Shown here one piece after another: positions 44,375-53,210 of a DNA stretch of 64,000 nt. The notes beneath the pieces were generated by a model. That model saw only the letters and a list, made by a program, of their open reading frames with translations, searched no databases and was not told the origin of the DNA. A program made the translations under genes and the position numbers. Numbering within the stretch: the first letter of the stretch is position 1; the number at the start of each line of letters is the position of its first letter. Source of the stretch: JANLYC01 sp963750495 (GTDB taxonomy: Bacteria; Actinomycetota; Actinomycetes; Propionibacteriales; Nocardioidaceae); the NCBI GenBank assembly GCA_963750495.1, contig CAVVQV010000017.1, positions 62,001 through 126,000 of the forward strand, read 5' to 3'.

Positions 44375-44432
44375 ACCGTGAGTTGTGGTCCTTTGAACCG
44401 TGAGTTGTGGTCCCTTGAACCGTGAGTTGTGG
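44371..44432 (+). repeat. 22-bp tandem repeat at the dhaM 3' end
   Basis: The unit TTGAACCGTGAGTTGTGGTC occurs at 44371, 44393 and 44415 with a 22-base period, the third copy cut short after GTTGTGG. The first copy contains the dhaM stop codon (44372-44374). No spacer variation and no ORF exist, so it is not a CRISPR. The remaining 70 bases to the oxidoreductase gene hold no clear element. Confidence 0.9.
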
Positions 44433-44506
44433 CGCTGGATCGACGGTCAGCGGTCAGCTGCTGTGTCAGTAGCAGCCGGGTGGGCAGGCGGAGGTCCTGC
44501 GACGGC

Positions 44507-45892
44507 TCAGTGGCCACCGACGAGTGGTGACATCACGCGGGCGATGCGCGACGGCCGGCCGGTGCGACCCTCCTCGTAGTCTGCGAGTGACATGGCGCGC
44601 AGGCCAGCGTTGACACCGAGCCACCGCAGCGGCTCGGGCTCCCATCGGCGCGAGTGATGGTCGACCCACGGCAGCTCGACGAGATCGGAAGGCACCTCCC
44701 GGATCAGGTCCGCCAAGGTCCTTCCCGCCAGGTTGGTCGTCGTGACTCCGTCACCCACGTAGCCACCGGCCCAGCCGATGCCGGTCGTCCGGTCCAGACC
44801 GACAGACGCCATCCAGTCCCGCGGTATGCCGAGGGGGCCACCCCAGGTATGGGAGTACCGCACGTCGCCCAGAGCCGGAAAGAGCTCGGCAAGCGTGGCA
44901 CGCAGCTCGGCGAACACATGTTCGGCCCGGTCGTACTCGGGCGACACCGACGAAGCGAAGTGATACGGCGCCCCGCGTCCCCCGAAGACGATGCGGTCGT
45001 CGGCCGTGCGCTGGCCGTAGATGATCAGGTGGCGGTGGTCGGTGAAGGTCGGCGCATCGGCCAGGCCGATCGCGTCCCACGTGGTAGTAGGCAACGGCTC
45101 CGTGGCGACCACCAACGAGTAGACCGGCACCACCTGGCGTCGACGACCGGGAAGACCCGGCGTGTATCCCTCGGTCGCCCGGACGACGTACTCGGCACGG
45201 ACGTTGCCCCGTACCGTCGTCACCAGGCTCGGCGCGAGTGCTGTCACTGCGGTCTGCTCGTAGATCACGACGCCGCGTCGCTCAGCTGCGGCGGCGAGAC
45301 CGCGGACGAGCTTGGCCGGGTGGATCCGTGCGCAGTGCGGCGTGTACGTCGCACCGAGTGCACCCGCGGCTGCGGCCATGTCGGCGGTCTCACTCGCGGA
45401 CAGCAGCCGCACGTCATCGACGGTGTCACCCCAGCCATGCGCCTCGTCGACTTCGTGCCGGGCGCGTTCGAGCTGGGCCTTGGTCCGGGCGAAGGCAACC
45501 GTGCCTCCGCGGTGGAAGCCACAGTCGATGCCCTCCTCGTCGGCGACCCGCTCGATCTCACCGATGCTGGCCCGCATCGCTGCTACCTGGGCGTTGGCAG
45601 CCTCGGGAGATGAGCCGGCCAACCGGGCCAACTTGGAGCGGGAGCTCGGGAACAGCGCGGACGCCCACCCGCCGTTGCGGCCCGAGGCGCCGAAGCCGGC
45701 GATGTCCCGCTCGAGCACAGCGATGCGAACGCTGGGGTCAGCGACCGCCAGGTAGTAGGCGGTCCACAGTCCGGTGAACCCCGCGCCCACGATCGCGACG
45801 TCGACATCCAGGTCGGCGTCGAGGGCGGGGCGGGGGAGGAGTGGGTCCCCGCAGGTGGCATGCCAGAGGGACAGATCGGCGTACGGGGCCAC
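44507..45892 (-). CDS. FAD-dependent oxidoreductase, gamma-glutamylputrescine-oxidase-like
   Basis: This 461-residue protein of the DAO/GlyOx superfamily starts at GTG 45892. The dinucleotide-binding motif VAIVGAGFTGLWTAYYLA and ERDIAGFGASGRNGGWAS are characteristic of PuuB/OrdL-type amine oxidases. The C-terminal FAD contact is GIGWAGGYVGDGVTTTNLAG. It oxidises an amine such as gamma-glutamylputrescine or a related N-substituted amine with oxygen. It lies three bases after the lrp-type gene and so in its operon, opposite a polyamine importer, which supports the role. Confidence 0.85.
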   Translation of the reverse strand: MAPYADLSLWHATCGDPLLPRPALDADLDVDVAIVGAGFTGLWTAYYLAVADPSVRIAVLERDIAGFGASGRNGGWASALFPSSRSKLARLAGSSPEAANAQVAAMRASIGEIERVADEEGIDCGFHRGGTVAFARTKAQLERARHEVDEAHGWGDTVDDVRLLSASETADMAAAAGALGATYTPHCARIHPAKLVRGLAAAAERRGVVIYEQTAVTALAPSLVTTVRGNVRAEYVVRATEGYTPGLPGRRRQVVPVYSLVVATEPLPTTTWDAIGLADAPTFTDHRHLIIYGQRTADDRIVFGGRGAPYHFASSVSPEYDRAEHVFAELRATLAELFPALGDVRYSHTWGGPLGIPRDWMASVGLDRTTGIGWAGGYVGDGVTTTNLAGRTLADLIREVPSDLVELPWVDHHSRRWEPEPLRWLGVNAGLRAMSLADYEEGRTGRPSRIARVMSPLVGGH

Positions 45893-45895
45893 GGC

Positions 45896-46378
45896 TCAGC
45901 GGACTCCCCACGAGTAGGTCTGCTTGTGGAGCTTGAGGTAGACGAAGGACTCCGTGCCGCGGACGCCCTCGATCGCGCGGATGCGCTTGGACAGTAGCTC
46001 GAGCAGGTGGTCGTCGCTCTCACAGACCACCTCGACCATCAGGTCGAACGATCCCGCGGTCACGATGACGTAGTCGACCTCGGCCATGGTCGTCAGGGCC
46101 TCAGCGATGGGTTCGAGGTCGCCCTCGGCGTGGATGCCGATCATGGCCTGTCGTGCAAAGCCGAGCTGGAGCGGATCGGTGACGGCTACGATCTGCATGA
46201 CCCCGCTGTCGAGCAACCGCTGCACCCGCTGGCGGACGGCCGCCTCGGACAGGCCGACGGCCTTGCCGATGGAGGCGTACGGCATCCGACCGTCCTTCTG
46301 CAGCTGGGCGATGATGCCCTTGGACACCTCGTCGAGGACGGGATGTGTGCCGTTGTGGCGTTGGGTCACGGGCCCCAT
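45896..46378 (-). CDS. Lrp/AsnC family transcriptional regulator
   Basis: This 160-residue regulator starts at ATG 46378. Longer upstream reading is rejected as non-homologous. The helix-turn-helix spans about residues 12-60 (DEVSKGIIAQLQKDGRMPYASIG, then LSEAAVRQRVQRLLD). The RAM ligand-sensing domain follows (AMIGIHAEGDLEPIAEAL, VIVTAGSFDLMVEVVCESDD). It is divergent from potD and upstream of the amine oxidase. It is the obvious candidate to sense a polyamine or amino acid and control both directions. Confidence 0.9.
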   Translation of the reverse strand: MGPVTQRHNGTHPVLDEVSKGIIAQLQKDGRMPYASIGKAVGLSEAAVRQRVQRLLDSGVMQIVAVTDPLQLGFARQAMIGIHAEGDLEPIAEALTTMAEVDYVIVTAGSFDLMVEVVCESDDHLLELLSKRIRAIEGVRGTESFVYLKLHKQTYSWGVR

Positions 46379-46518
46379 CTTGGTAGCGAAAGGGTGGCTT
46401 GCGCAAGCAAAAAACTTCAGATTCCGTTGCGAATGAGGATCGTACCGATGGAATCCCTTGTCACGGCGACGGTCGTCTGACAAGATCGCGTCCACTGGAT
46501 CAGGAAGAAGGATGATCG
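46379..46518. promoter_or_regulatory. lrp/potD divergent control region
   Basis: A sigma-70-like promoter for potD is TTGTCA (46458-46463) - 17 bases - CAAGAT (46481-46486). A perfect palindrome, GCTTGCGCAAGC (46397-46408), lies 19 bases upstream of the lrp start and may be an autoregulatory site. ATTCCGTTGCGAAT (46421-46434) is a partial palindrome; its TCCGTTGCG part recurs before the aminotransferase gene. AGGAAGAAGG near 46500 is the potD ribosome binding site. Confidence 0.55.
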
Positions 46519-47691
46519 ATGGATGCTGCCGGGAAAACGACGTCGCAGGCCATTCCGCGCCGCACATTTCTCCGAGGAGCGTCTCTCTCTGCCGTGGCGC
46601 TGGCGGCCGGTCTGACGGGCTGCGGAACCGCCGGCGCCAAGCTCGCACCCGGCTCTTGCAAGAGCACGGACTTGTCCGCCAGCCAGCCCTCGCTCATGTT
46701 CTCCAACTGGCCCCAGTACATCGACCCGATCAAGAAGAAGAACTCCTCGCTGAGTCGGTTCGAGGACGAGACGGGAATCTCGGTCAACTACGTCCCCGAC
46801 GTCAACGACAACGAGACGTTCTTCGCCAAGGTCGCCAACCAGCTTGCCGGTTGCGAGTCCACCGGCCGCGACATCTTCACGCTGACCGACTGGATGGCAG
46901 CGAAGATGATCGAGCTCGGCTGGATCCAGAAGCTCGACAAGTCGCGGATGCCCAACGTCGATGCCAACATGCTGCCCTCGCTGAAGTCCCCGGGCTGGGA
47001 CCCCAAACGTGAGTACAGCGCTCCGTGGCAGAGCGGCATGACCGGGATCTGTTACAACAAGGAGCTGACCGACCCGGTCGGGAGCTTCTCCGAACTGCTC
47101 ACGCGCCCCGACCTCAAGGGCAAGGTCGACCTGCTCAGCGAGATGCGCGACACCATGTTGTTCATGCTTTTGCTCGACGACGCGGATCCCGAGGACTTCA
47201 CGCTGACCCAGTTCGAGGCTGCCATCGAACGGCTCCAGAAGGCCGTGTCGGACGGACAGATCAGGCGATTCACCGGCAACGACTACACCGAAGACCTGCG
47301 GGGGGGCAACGTGGTCGCCTGCGAGGCCTGGAGCGGCGACATTCCGCAGCTCGGCGATCCCAAGTTCGTCTGGGTGCCTGCCGAAGAAGGCGTGGCGTTG
47401 TGGAGCGACAACATGATGGTTCCGAACCGCGCAAACCACCAGTCCAACGCCGAAGAGCTCTTCGACTTCTACTACGACCCGAAGAACGCCGCCCAGCTGT
47501 CGGCGTGGAACTACTACTTCTGCCCGGTCGTGGGGGCAGAGGAGTACATCGGCGAGTACGACGAGGAAGCGGTCGGGAACCCCTTGATCTTCCCGACCCA
47601 GAAGTACCTCGAGAACGGATACGGCTTCATGGCACTCGGGGACCAGGAACGCGAGTACACCTCGCTCTTCTCAAAGGTGATGACTGGATGA
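46519..47691 (+). CDS. potD: polyamine ABC transporter substrate-binding lipoprotein (first system)
   Basis: This 390-residue PotD-like protein has a twin-arginine/lipoprotein signal (IPRRTFLRG, then AAGLTGCG with the lipobox Cys). The binding domain begins LMFSNWPQYIDPIKKKNSSL and includes NDNETFFAKV, WQSGMTGICYNKEL and SAWNYYFCPVVGAEE, typical of spermidine/putrescine-binding proteins. It is exported folded by Tat or unfolded by Sec and anchored to the membrane. potA starts in the potD stop region (ATGA overlap). Confidence 0.93.
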   Translation: MDAAGKTTSQAIPRRTFLRGASLSAVALAAGLTGCGTAGAKLAPGSCKSTDLSASQPSLMFSNWPQYIDPIKKKNSSLSRFEDETGISVNYVPDVNDNETFFAKVANQLAGCESTGRDIFTLTDWMAAKMIELGWIQKLDKSRMPNVDANMLPSLKSPGWDPKREYSAPWQSGMTGICYNKELTDPVGSFSELLTRPDLKGKVDLLSEMRDTMLFMLLLDDADPEDFTLTQFEAAIERLQKAVSDGQIRRFTGNDYTEDLRGGNVVACEAWSGDIPQLGDPKFVWVPAEEGVALWSDNMMVPNRANHQSNAEELFDFYYDPKNAAQLSAWNYYFCPVVGAEEYIGEYDEEAVGNPLIFPTQKYLENGYGFMALGDQEREYTSLFSKVMTG

Positions 47692-48854
47692 CGATGACGG
47701 AGACTGAGACCGGCGCAAGCGTGGGTGATGGCCAGGACAAGGATCTACGGCTGGTCAACGTGACGAAGCGGTTCGCCTCGTTCACAGCGGTCGACGACCT
47801 GACCCTGACCGTGCCGGCGGGATCCTTCTTTGCGCTGCTGGGACCGTCCGGCTGCGGCAAGACGACCACGCTGCGGATGGTGGCCGGTCTCGAGCAACCC
47901 ACCAAGGGTGAGTTGTTCATCGGCGACGAGGAGATCTCGCGCCTCAAGGCTTACAAGCGCCCGGTCAACACCGTCTTCCAGTCGTATGCCCTGTTCCCAC
48001 ACCTGACGATCTTCGAGAACGTGGCCTTCGGGCTGCGTCGGCGCGGCCGCAACGACGTGAAGCAGACGGTTCAGGACATGCTCGACCTCGTCGAGCTGAC
48101 CGATTTCGCTGCTCGCAAGCCCGCCCAGCTCTCCGGTGGTCAGCAGCAGCGGGTCGCCCTGGCCCGGGCCTTGATCAACAAACCCGGCGTGCTGCTCCTC
48201 GACGAGCCGCTTGGTGCACTTGACCTCAAGCTGCGCCGGCAGATGCAGATCGAGCTCAAGCAGATCCAGGACGAGGTGGGCATCACGTTCGTGCACGTGA
48301 CCCATGACCAGGAAGAGGCCATGACGATGGCCGACACGATCGCTGTCATGAACCAGGGGATCATCGAGCAGATGGGGGCCCCCGAGGAGCTGTACGAGAA
48401 CCCTGAGACGACGTTCGTCGCCAACTTCCTGGGCCAGTCCAACCTCGTCAAGGTCGATGTCGTCGCGCAGACCGGCGAGTTCACCCAGGTCAACTGCAAC
48501 GGTGCGAAGCTGGTCGTCCCGACCAAACGCGACCACAGCGGTGGCGGCAAGGGCTGGCTCGGCGTCCGCCCGGAGAAGATCTTCCTCGGCGCTCCGGGGG
48601 ACGAGGACCACGGTGACGCGAACGTCCTCACCGGCGCGCGGGTCAGTGACGTGAGCTTCGTGGGGGTGAGCACCCAGTACCTCGTGCGGATGCCCTGGGG
48701 TCAGGAGTTGATGGTCTTTGAGCAGAACACCGGTCAGCGGGAGCGCTTCGCCCAAGGCGCTGAGGTCGAGCTTGCCTGGAACCCGGCGCACTCGTTCCTG
48801 CTCGATCCGGAACAGGACGCGGAGGCCGGTGTCACCCGCGAGGAGGACCTGTGA
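47688..48854 (+). CDS. potA: polyamine ABC transporter ATP-binding protein PotA (first system)
   Basis: This 388-residue ATPase has Walker A GPSGCGKTT, Q-loop FQSYALFP, signature LSGGQQQRVALARAL, Walker B VLLLDEPLG and H-loop VTHDQEEAMTM, followed by a C-terminal TOBE-type regulatory domain from about 250 (FLGQSNLV, GVRPEKIFLG). The start at ATG 47688 overlaps the potD stop; longer upstream reading in this frame is a shadow of potD. It energises the PotBC channel encoded next. Confidence 0.94.
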   Translation: MTMTETETGASVGDGQDKDLRLVNVTKRFASFTAVDDLTLTVPAGSFFALLGPSGCGKTTTLRMVAGLEQPTKGELFIGDEEISRLKAYKRPVNTVFQSYALFPHLTIFENVAFGLRRRGRNDVKQTVQDMLDLVELTDFAARKPAQLSGGQQQRVALARALINKPGVLLLDEPLGALDLKLRRQMQIELKQIQDEVGITFVHVTHDQEEAMTMADTIAVMNQGIIEQMGAPEELYENPETTFVANFLGQSNLVKVDVVAQTGEFTQVNCNGAKLVVPTKRDHSGGGKGWLGVRPEKIFLGAPGDEDHGDANVLTGARVSDVSFVGVSTQYLVRMPWGQELMVFEQNTGQRERFAQGAEVELAWNPAHSFLLDPEQDAEAGVTREEDL

Positions 48855-49744
48855 GCGTCGCTCCCGTCGTGGAGCCACCGGTCGCTGACGGTGAGGTAGC
48901 GCGTCGCCGCGGCTGGGGTTGGTTGCTGATCGTCCCAGGGATGATCTGGCTCGCGGTCTTCTTCGTGGTGCCGACCGTCCAGCTCGTCGGCACCAGCTTG
49001 TACAACCCGGTCGGCTCGTTCGAGTTCGGCTACAACATGACATGGCACATCCAGAACTACGGTGACGCGATCTCGGAGAACACCAAGTTCTTCGTGCGGT
49101 CGTTCATGTACGCCGGGATCGCCACGTTGTTGTGCTTCCTGCTCGCCTACCCGTTGGCCTATGCCATCGCGTTCAAGGCCGGCCGGTGGAAGAACTTCAT
49201 GCTCGTGCTGGTGATCGCCCCGTTCTTCACCAGCTTCCTGCTGAGGACGCTGACCTGGCAGTCGATCCTGTCCGACCGCGGCTTCGTCGTCGACACCATG
49301 AAGACGCTGCACCTGTTGCCCTCCGACGGGCGGCTGCTCGCGACGTCGTTCGCGGTCGTCGCCGGGCTCACTTACAACTTCCTGCCCTTCATGACGTTGC
49401 CGATCTACGCCAGTCTCGACAAGGTGGATCCGCGGCTCGTCGAGGCGTCGTCGGACCTGTATGCCGGGCCGTTCACTGGACTCCGCAAGGTGACGTTCCC
49501 GCTGTCGTTGCCCGGAGTGGTCTCCGGGACCCTGTTGACGTTCATCCCTGCCTGTGGCGACTACATCAACGCAGAGCTGCTGGGAACACCGCGGCAGTTC
49601 ATGATCGGCAACAAGATCCAGGACGCCTATCTGCGGCAGAAGGACTATCCGCAGGCAGCCACGCTCTCCATCATCTTGATGGTCATCGTGCTGGTGATGG
49701 TCATCACCTACATACGTAGGGCCGGCACGGAGGAGCTCGTCTGA
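48851..49744 (+). CDS. potB: polyamine ABC transporter permease PotB (first system)
   Basis: This 297-residue permease starts at GTG 48851, overlapping the potA stop. About six helices are visible, beginning WGWLLIVPGMIWLAVFFVVP. The EAA loop near residue 198 is EASSDLYAGPFTGLRKVTFP, and the motif SFLLRTLTWQSIL is typical of PotB. It pairs with PotC and overlaps its start by one base. Confidence 0.93.
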   Translation: MSVAPVVEPPVADGEVARRRGWGWLLIVPGMIWLAVFFVVPTVQLVGTSLYNPVGSFEFGYNMTWHIQNYGDAISENTKFFVRSFMYAGIATLLCFLLAYPLAYAIAFKAGRWKNFMLVLVIAPFFTSFLLRTLTWQSILSDRGFVVDTMKTLHLLPSDGRLLATSFAVVAGLTYNFLPFMTLPIYASLDKVDPRLVEASSDLYAGPFTGLRKVTFPLSLPGVVSGTLLTFIPACGDYINAELLGTPRQFMIGNKIQDAYLRQKDYPQAATLSIILMVIVLVMVITYIRRAGTEELV

Positions 49745-50622
49745 TGGCCGCGACCGCAACAAGGCCGGGGAACCAGCGAACGACCCCCTCTACTCGGCGA
49801 CCGCGAGGGGGTGGCATCGTCGGTTGGTTCCGCGATCACATCGTGCTGCTGATCGGGTGCGCTGTCCTCATCTACACGTTCATCCCGATCGCGTACGTGA
49901 TCGCGCTGTCGTTCAACGAACCCTCGGGTCGAGCGGCCAGCACGCAGTGGAACCAGTTCACCTGGAACAACTGGCAGACGATCTGTGAGCCGGAAGGCAT
50001 GTGCTCGGCCCTCAAGCTCAGCTTCCAGGTGAGCATCACCGCCACGATCATGGCCACCCTCCTCGGAACCCTGCTGGCCTTCGGCATAGTCCGCCACAGC
50101 TTCCGGGGGCGTGCCGCGACGAACATCCTGGTCTTCCTGCCGATGGCCACGCCTGAGGTGGTCATGGGTTCCAGCCTGCTCGCGATGTTCGTCGCAGCCG
50201 GGTTCAACAGCTACCTGGGCTTCGCAACGATCGTGATCGCGCACGTGCTGTTCTGCCTGTCGTTCGTGGTCGTGACCGTCAAGGCGCGGTTGGCGGGCAT
50301 GGACTCGCGGCTGGAGCAGGCCGCGATGGACCTGTACGCGAACGAGTGGCAGGCGTTCCGCCTGATCACGCTGCCACTGGCGATGCCGGGCATCGTGGCC
50401 GCCTCATTGCTGGCCTTCTCATTGTCGTTCGACGACTTCATCGTCACCAACTTCACGTCCGGCAGTGACGTCACGTTCCCGCTGTTCATCTATGGCGCCA
50501 AGCAGCGCGGCTTCCCACCGCAGGTCTTCGTCATCGGGACGCTCATGTTCCTGATCTCGTTCGTCTTCGTCATCGGTGGCGAGCTCTGGCGACGTCGGCG
50601 CGCGGCTGCTCTGACGGGTTGA
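49744..50622 (+). CDS. potC: polyamine ABC transporter permease PotC (first system)
   Basis: This 292-residue permease has six helices (DHIVLLIGCAVLIYTFIPIA, IVLVFLPMATPEVVMGSSLL-like region). The EAA loop is EQAAMDLYANEWQAFRLITL, and the C-terminal DDFIVTNFTSGSDVTFPLFI matches PotC. The N-terminus has a 35-residue Pro/Arg-rich cytoplasmic tail. It ends the potDABC operon; a cupin gene follows after 30 bases and may be co-transcribed. Confidence 0.92.
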   Translation: MAATATRPGNQRTTPSTRRPRGGGIVGWFRDHIVLLIGCAVLIYTFIPIAYVIALSFNEPSGRAASTQWNQFTWNNWQTICEPEGMCSALKLSFQVSITATIMATLLGTLLAFGIVRHSFRGRAATNILVFLPMATPEVVMGSSLLAMFVAAGFNSYLGFATIVIAHVLFCLSFVVVTVKARLAGMDSRLEQAAMDLYANEWQAFRLITLPLAMPGIVAASLLAFSLSFDDFIVTNFTSGSDVTFPLFIYGAKQRGFPPQVFVIGTLMFLISFVFVIGGELWRRRRAAALTG

Positions 50623-50652
50623 CGACTCGGTGGGCTCGAACAGAATGGCAGT

Positions 50653-51033
50653 ATGAGCGATCCGGTTCGCGTGATCCGGCAGGGCGACCTCGTCCAGGCT
50701 GATCCCACGCCAGGGATGATGCGTGAGCGCGCCTTCGAGGTCTCAACGTTGTGGGCAGGGCAGGTCGAAACCGCGCCCGGAGCTGTCTCCGGTTGGCATC
50801 ACCACGATCGCAACGAGACGAGTCTGTTCGTCGTGTCGGGCGTCCTTCGGCTGGAGTTCGAGGGTCACGACGGGTACGTCGATGCCCGTGCCGGTGACTT
50901 CGTGCACGTGCCGGCCTACACCGTGCATCGCGAGAGCAACCCGAGCGACGAGGCTTCGGTGGCTGTCATCGCCCGGGCCGGGGGAGGGACGCCGACCGTG
51001 AACGTCGACGACCCGACCACTCCGGCGCCTTAG
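50653..51033 (+). CDS. cupin domain protein
   Basis: This 126-residue single-domain cupin has motif 1 GWHHHDRNETSLFVVSG (two metal-binding His plus Glu) and motif 2 GDFVHVPAYTVHRESNPS with the fourth ligand His. The ligand set is complete for a mononuclear metal site. Its role is unknown. Its position 30 bases after potC suggests association with polyamine uptake or breakdown. It could be an enzyme or a ligand-binding protein. Confidence 0.82.
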   Translation: MSDPVRVIRQGDLVQADPTPGMMRERAFEVSTLWAGQVETAPGAVSGWHHHDRNETSLFVVSGVLRLEFEGHDGYVDARAGDFVHVPAYTVHRESNPSDEASVAVIARAGGGTPTVNVDDPTTPAP

Positions 51034-51090
51034 TCCTGCCCTGCGGCCCTGACCTGCAGCCCTGACCGCACGCCGTCGTACGATCGGCCC

Positions 51091-51507
51091 GTGTCACCAC
51101 GAACGCGCAAGGCCCGCATCGAGGATGTGCATGAGATCGCGCTGTCCATGCCGCACGTCACCATTGATCAGCGTGCAAGTGACAACCCCGTCTATCAGGT
51201 CGGTCGCAAGTCGTTCATCTTCTTCCGAACCCCTCGTCCGGATGCCGTCGACCCGGAGAGCGGCGAGCGCTATACCGACGTGATCGTCTTCTGGGTGGGT
51301 TCGGAGGCAGACAAGGAAGCTCTGGTGCAGGACGCGTCGTCGCCGTTCTTCACCACACCGCACTTCGACGGCCACCAGTCCGTGCTGCTCCGGGCATCGC
51401 GGATCGGGGAGCTGACTCGGGCAGAACTCACCGAGGTCATCCAGGATGCGTGGCTCTCGCGCGCGTCGCCGGCTCGCGCTCGGCAGTGGCTCGAGACCCA
51501 CACCTGA
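51091..51507 (+). CDS. MmcQ/YjbR family protein
   Basis: This 138-residue protein starts at GTG 51091. Its layout, an initial helix (IEDVHEIALSMPHVT), a YjbR-like fold (VGRKSFIFFRTP, then DVIVFWVGSEADKEALV) and a terminal helix with HQSVLLRASRIGELTRAEL and AWLSRASPARARQWL, matches the MmcQ/YjbR (CyaY-like fold) family. These proteins often bind DNA nonspecifically or act in stress. Nothing in the sequence gives a specific function. Confidence 0.75.
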   Translation: MSPRTRKARIEDVHEIALSMPHVTIDQRASDNPVYQVGRKSFIFFRTPRPDAVDPESGERYTDVIVFWVGSEADKEALVQDASSPFFTTPHFDGHQSVLLRASRIGELTRAELTEVIQDAWLSRASPARARQWLETHT

Positions 51508-51589
51508 GCTCCGACGGCCGACCAGTTGTTTCAGGCGCCAAGTACTTCGCGGCGCGCACAGGCAGCGGCGGGAGCCCGAAAGGGCGGGT

Positions 51590-52975
51590 TCAGGCAGTAG
51601 GCAATGCCGGGGCGGCGGTAATTGGCCAGTGCGTGCCGGTGTGGTCGACCAGGAGGTAGCGGCCGTGGGGGGTGCGCCACACGAACACGCCGGTGAAGGG
51701 TTGGGCGACCTGCCAGTGGCCGTGGGTCTTGACCCGATGGTGGAACCGGGTGATGGGGCCGAGCTTGCCGAGGCCGGTCTGACCGGGTGGTCCACCGTCG
51801 TCGGGTTTGACGAACGGAATGGTGTGGTCGATGTCGCCGGTCCTGCGGGTGGAGGTGGCGTAGGGGAAGCAGTCCACGGGGATGGCGAGGTGGACGGCTT
51901 CGCGGATCCGGTCGGGGATCTCATACGCATCGACCGGGATCTGGTCGTTGAGGTCGATCACGGGCTTCACCACGACGTTGGCGTGGCCGAGCCAGGTCTT
52001 GACCCGGTCGAGGGTGACCGGTCCGACCTGCTCCACCCTGGCCACGCCTTGACCGGTGGTCAGGGTCTGGTCGGTGAGGTGGACATACACGGTGACGTCG
52101 GGCCGGGTGTCGACCGGCTTGGCCCGACCCGAACGCGCTTGACCCGTCGCAGTCTGAAGGTCAGCCGCAGCCGACACAGGGCCGGACGGCTCGGTCTGCC
52201 CGCCGGCGGCGTCGATGTCGGCGAACAGGTCCAGGGCGTGTTGGGGGTGGGCCAGGATCCCCACCGCCGCCGCCCGCCGCACATCCACGGGGCGGGTGTC
52301 GCCCAGCGCACCCAGGCCGGTGGCGAGGCCGCCGATCGAAGCGTTGAACCGCAACGCGTCGGGTGCTTCAGCCCGGATGAAGATCTCGCCGGCGCCGGGC
52401 TCGGAGGGCTGGTCCTTGACCCACACTCCCAACGCTCCCTGTGCGGCCGCGTCGGCTTCAGCGGCAGCCTCGGGGTCACACTCCATCCAGCAGGCGGCGA
52501 TGATCGATTCGATCCGACCCCACGACAAGGAATGCGCGTACTTCGCGATGCGCCGGTCCACCACCGCGGCGGTCTCCACCGACAGGTGGCGGGTGGCTTC
52601 GGCGGTCCGGCGGCCGATCCACGGCTTCACCTCACCGGCCACGATCCGGGCCCACAGGCGTGGCAGCCGATGCCGCAGATCGAGCGCGTCGCCGACCAGC
52701 CGCTCTGCAGCGGCGGTCGAGGTCGCCAGCACCACGCCGAGCTCGGCCGGGGCGAACTCAGCCACCGCAGGGGTCCCGTCCCCACCGAAGCAGACCAGTT
52801 TCTCCGACCCGGGCAGCAGCGGGCTCGTGGCGCGGGCGAGCTCACCGTGCAAGTCCGCCCAGTGCGCGGCGGCCTCCAGCAACCTGACCTCTCCTTGTTC
52901 GACGACCGCGCGGGCGGTCTCGACGTAGGACAGAGTGGCTGTCGCGTCGAGAGCATCGAGGTCATGATCGAACAT
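51590..52975 (-). CDS. DUF222 / HNH endonuclease-domain protein (13E12-type)
   Basis: This 461-residue protein starts at ATG 52975. The N-terminal DUF222 helical domain (AVVEQGEVRLLEAAAHWADLH, EFAPAELGVVLATSTAAAER) is followed by a linker with acidic and Ala-rich stretches. The HNH domain has the residues GDIDHTIPF and the following RFHHRVKTHG. Such genes are abundant, variable paralogues in actinomycetes and may be mobile or repetitive. The classic Cys residues of the motif are missing, although the D-H and H-H pairs remain. Activity is uncertain. Confidence 0.85.
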   Translation of the reverse strand: MFDHDLDALDATATLSYVETARAVVEQGEVRLLEAAAHWADLHGELARATSPLLPGSEKLVCFGGDGTPAVAEFAPAELGVVLATSTAAAERLVGDALDLRHRLPRLWARIVAGEVKPWIGRRTAEATRHLSVETAAVVDRRIAKYAHSLSWGRIESIIAACWMECDPEAAAEADAAAQGALGVWVKDQPSEPGAGEIFIRAEAPDALRFNASIGGLATGLGALGDTRPVDVRRAAAVGILAHPQHALDLFADIDAAGGQTEPSGPVSAAADLQTATGQARSGRAKPVDTRPDVTVYVHLTDQTLTTGQGVARVEQVGPVTLDRVKTWLGHANVVVKPVIDLNDQIPVDAYEIPDRIREAVHLAIPVDCFPYATSTRRTGDIDHTIPFVKPDDGGPPGQTGLGKLGPITRFHHRVKTHGHWQVAQPFTGVFVWRTPHGRYLLVDHTGTHWPITAAPALPTA

Positions 52976-53068
52976 GTGTTCGATTCTACCCGACCTCCTT
53001 GCCAGTGCCCAGACATTTTTCGCCTTGTGCACAACGGTTTCCGGGTCTCGAGCAGCCGGTCGTGAGCT

Positions 53069-53116
53069 CGTCGAAGGGCTCGATCGACGGGACCCAACTG
53101 ATCGAGCCTGTCGACG
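53069..53116. repeat. imperfect inverted repeat (REP-like palindrome)
   Basis: CGTCGAAGGGCTCGATC (53069-53085) and GATCGAGCCTGTCGACG (53100-53116) are 15/17 complementary across a 14-base loop. The element CTCGACAGGCTCGACCAG at 57668-57685 shares the core TCGACAGGCTCGA. It lies between the DUF222 gene and the aminotransferase terminator. It resembles intergenic palindromic elements scattered in actinomycete genomes. Confidence 0.6.
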
Positions 53117-53130
53117 GGCGGGCCCGGCGC

Positions 53131-53173
53131 AAAAGCGACGGTGCGTCCGCAGAGTTGTCGCGAACGCACCGTC
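53131..53173 (-). terminator. rho-independent terminator of the aminotransferase gene
   Basis: On the minus strand, GACGGTGCGT (53173-53164) pairs perfectly with ACGCACCGTC (53146-53137). The stem is followed by GCTTTTGCG, giving four U residues at 53134-53131. It stands 38 bases after the aminotransferase stop. It is the best-formed terminator in the window. Confidence 0.75.
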
Positions 53174-53210
53174 TTCAGGGGAGGGAGCCCGGAGCTCCCG
53201 GGGATGAGGT

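Noticed and set aside
44371..44432. 22-bp repeats as a CRISPR array
   Set aside because: Repeats are directly tandem with no spacers and no cas genes are near.
51590..52975. HNH protein as a homing endonuclease or defence nuclease
   Set aside because: The DUF222 architecture is the common 13E12-type family, no intron or defence partner is adjacent, and key cysteines are missing.
51446..53065. 539-codon plus-strand frame opposite the DUF222/HNH gene
   Set aside because: Its composition is that of an antisense shadow, and the opposite strand carries recognisable DUF222 and HNH domains.
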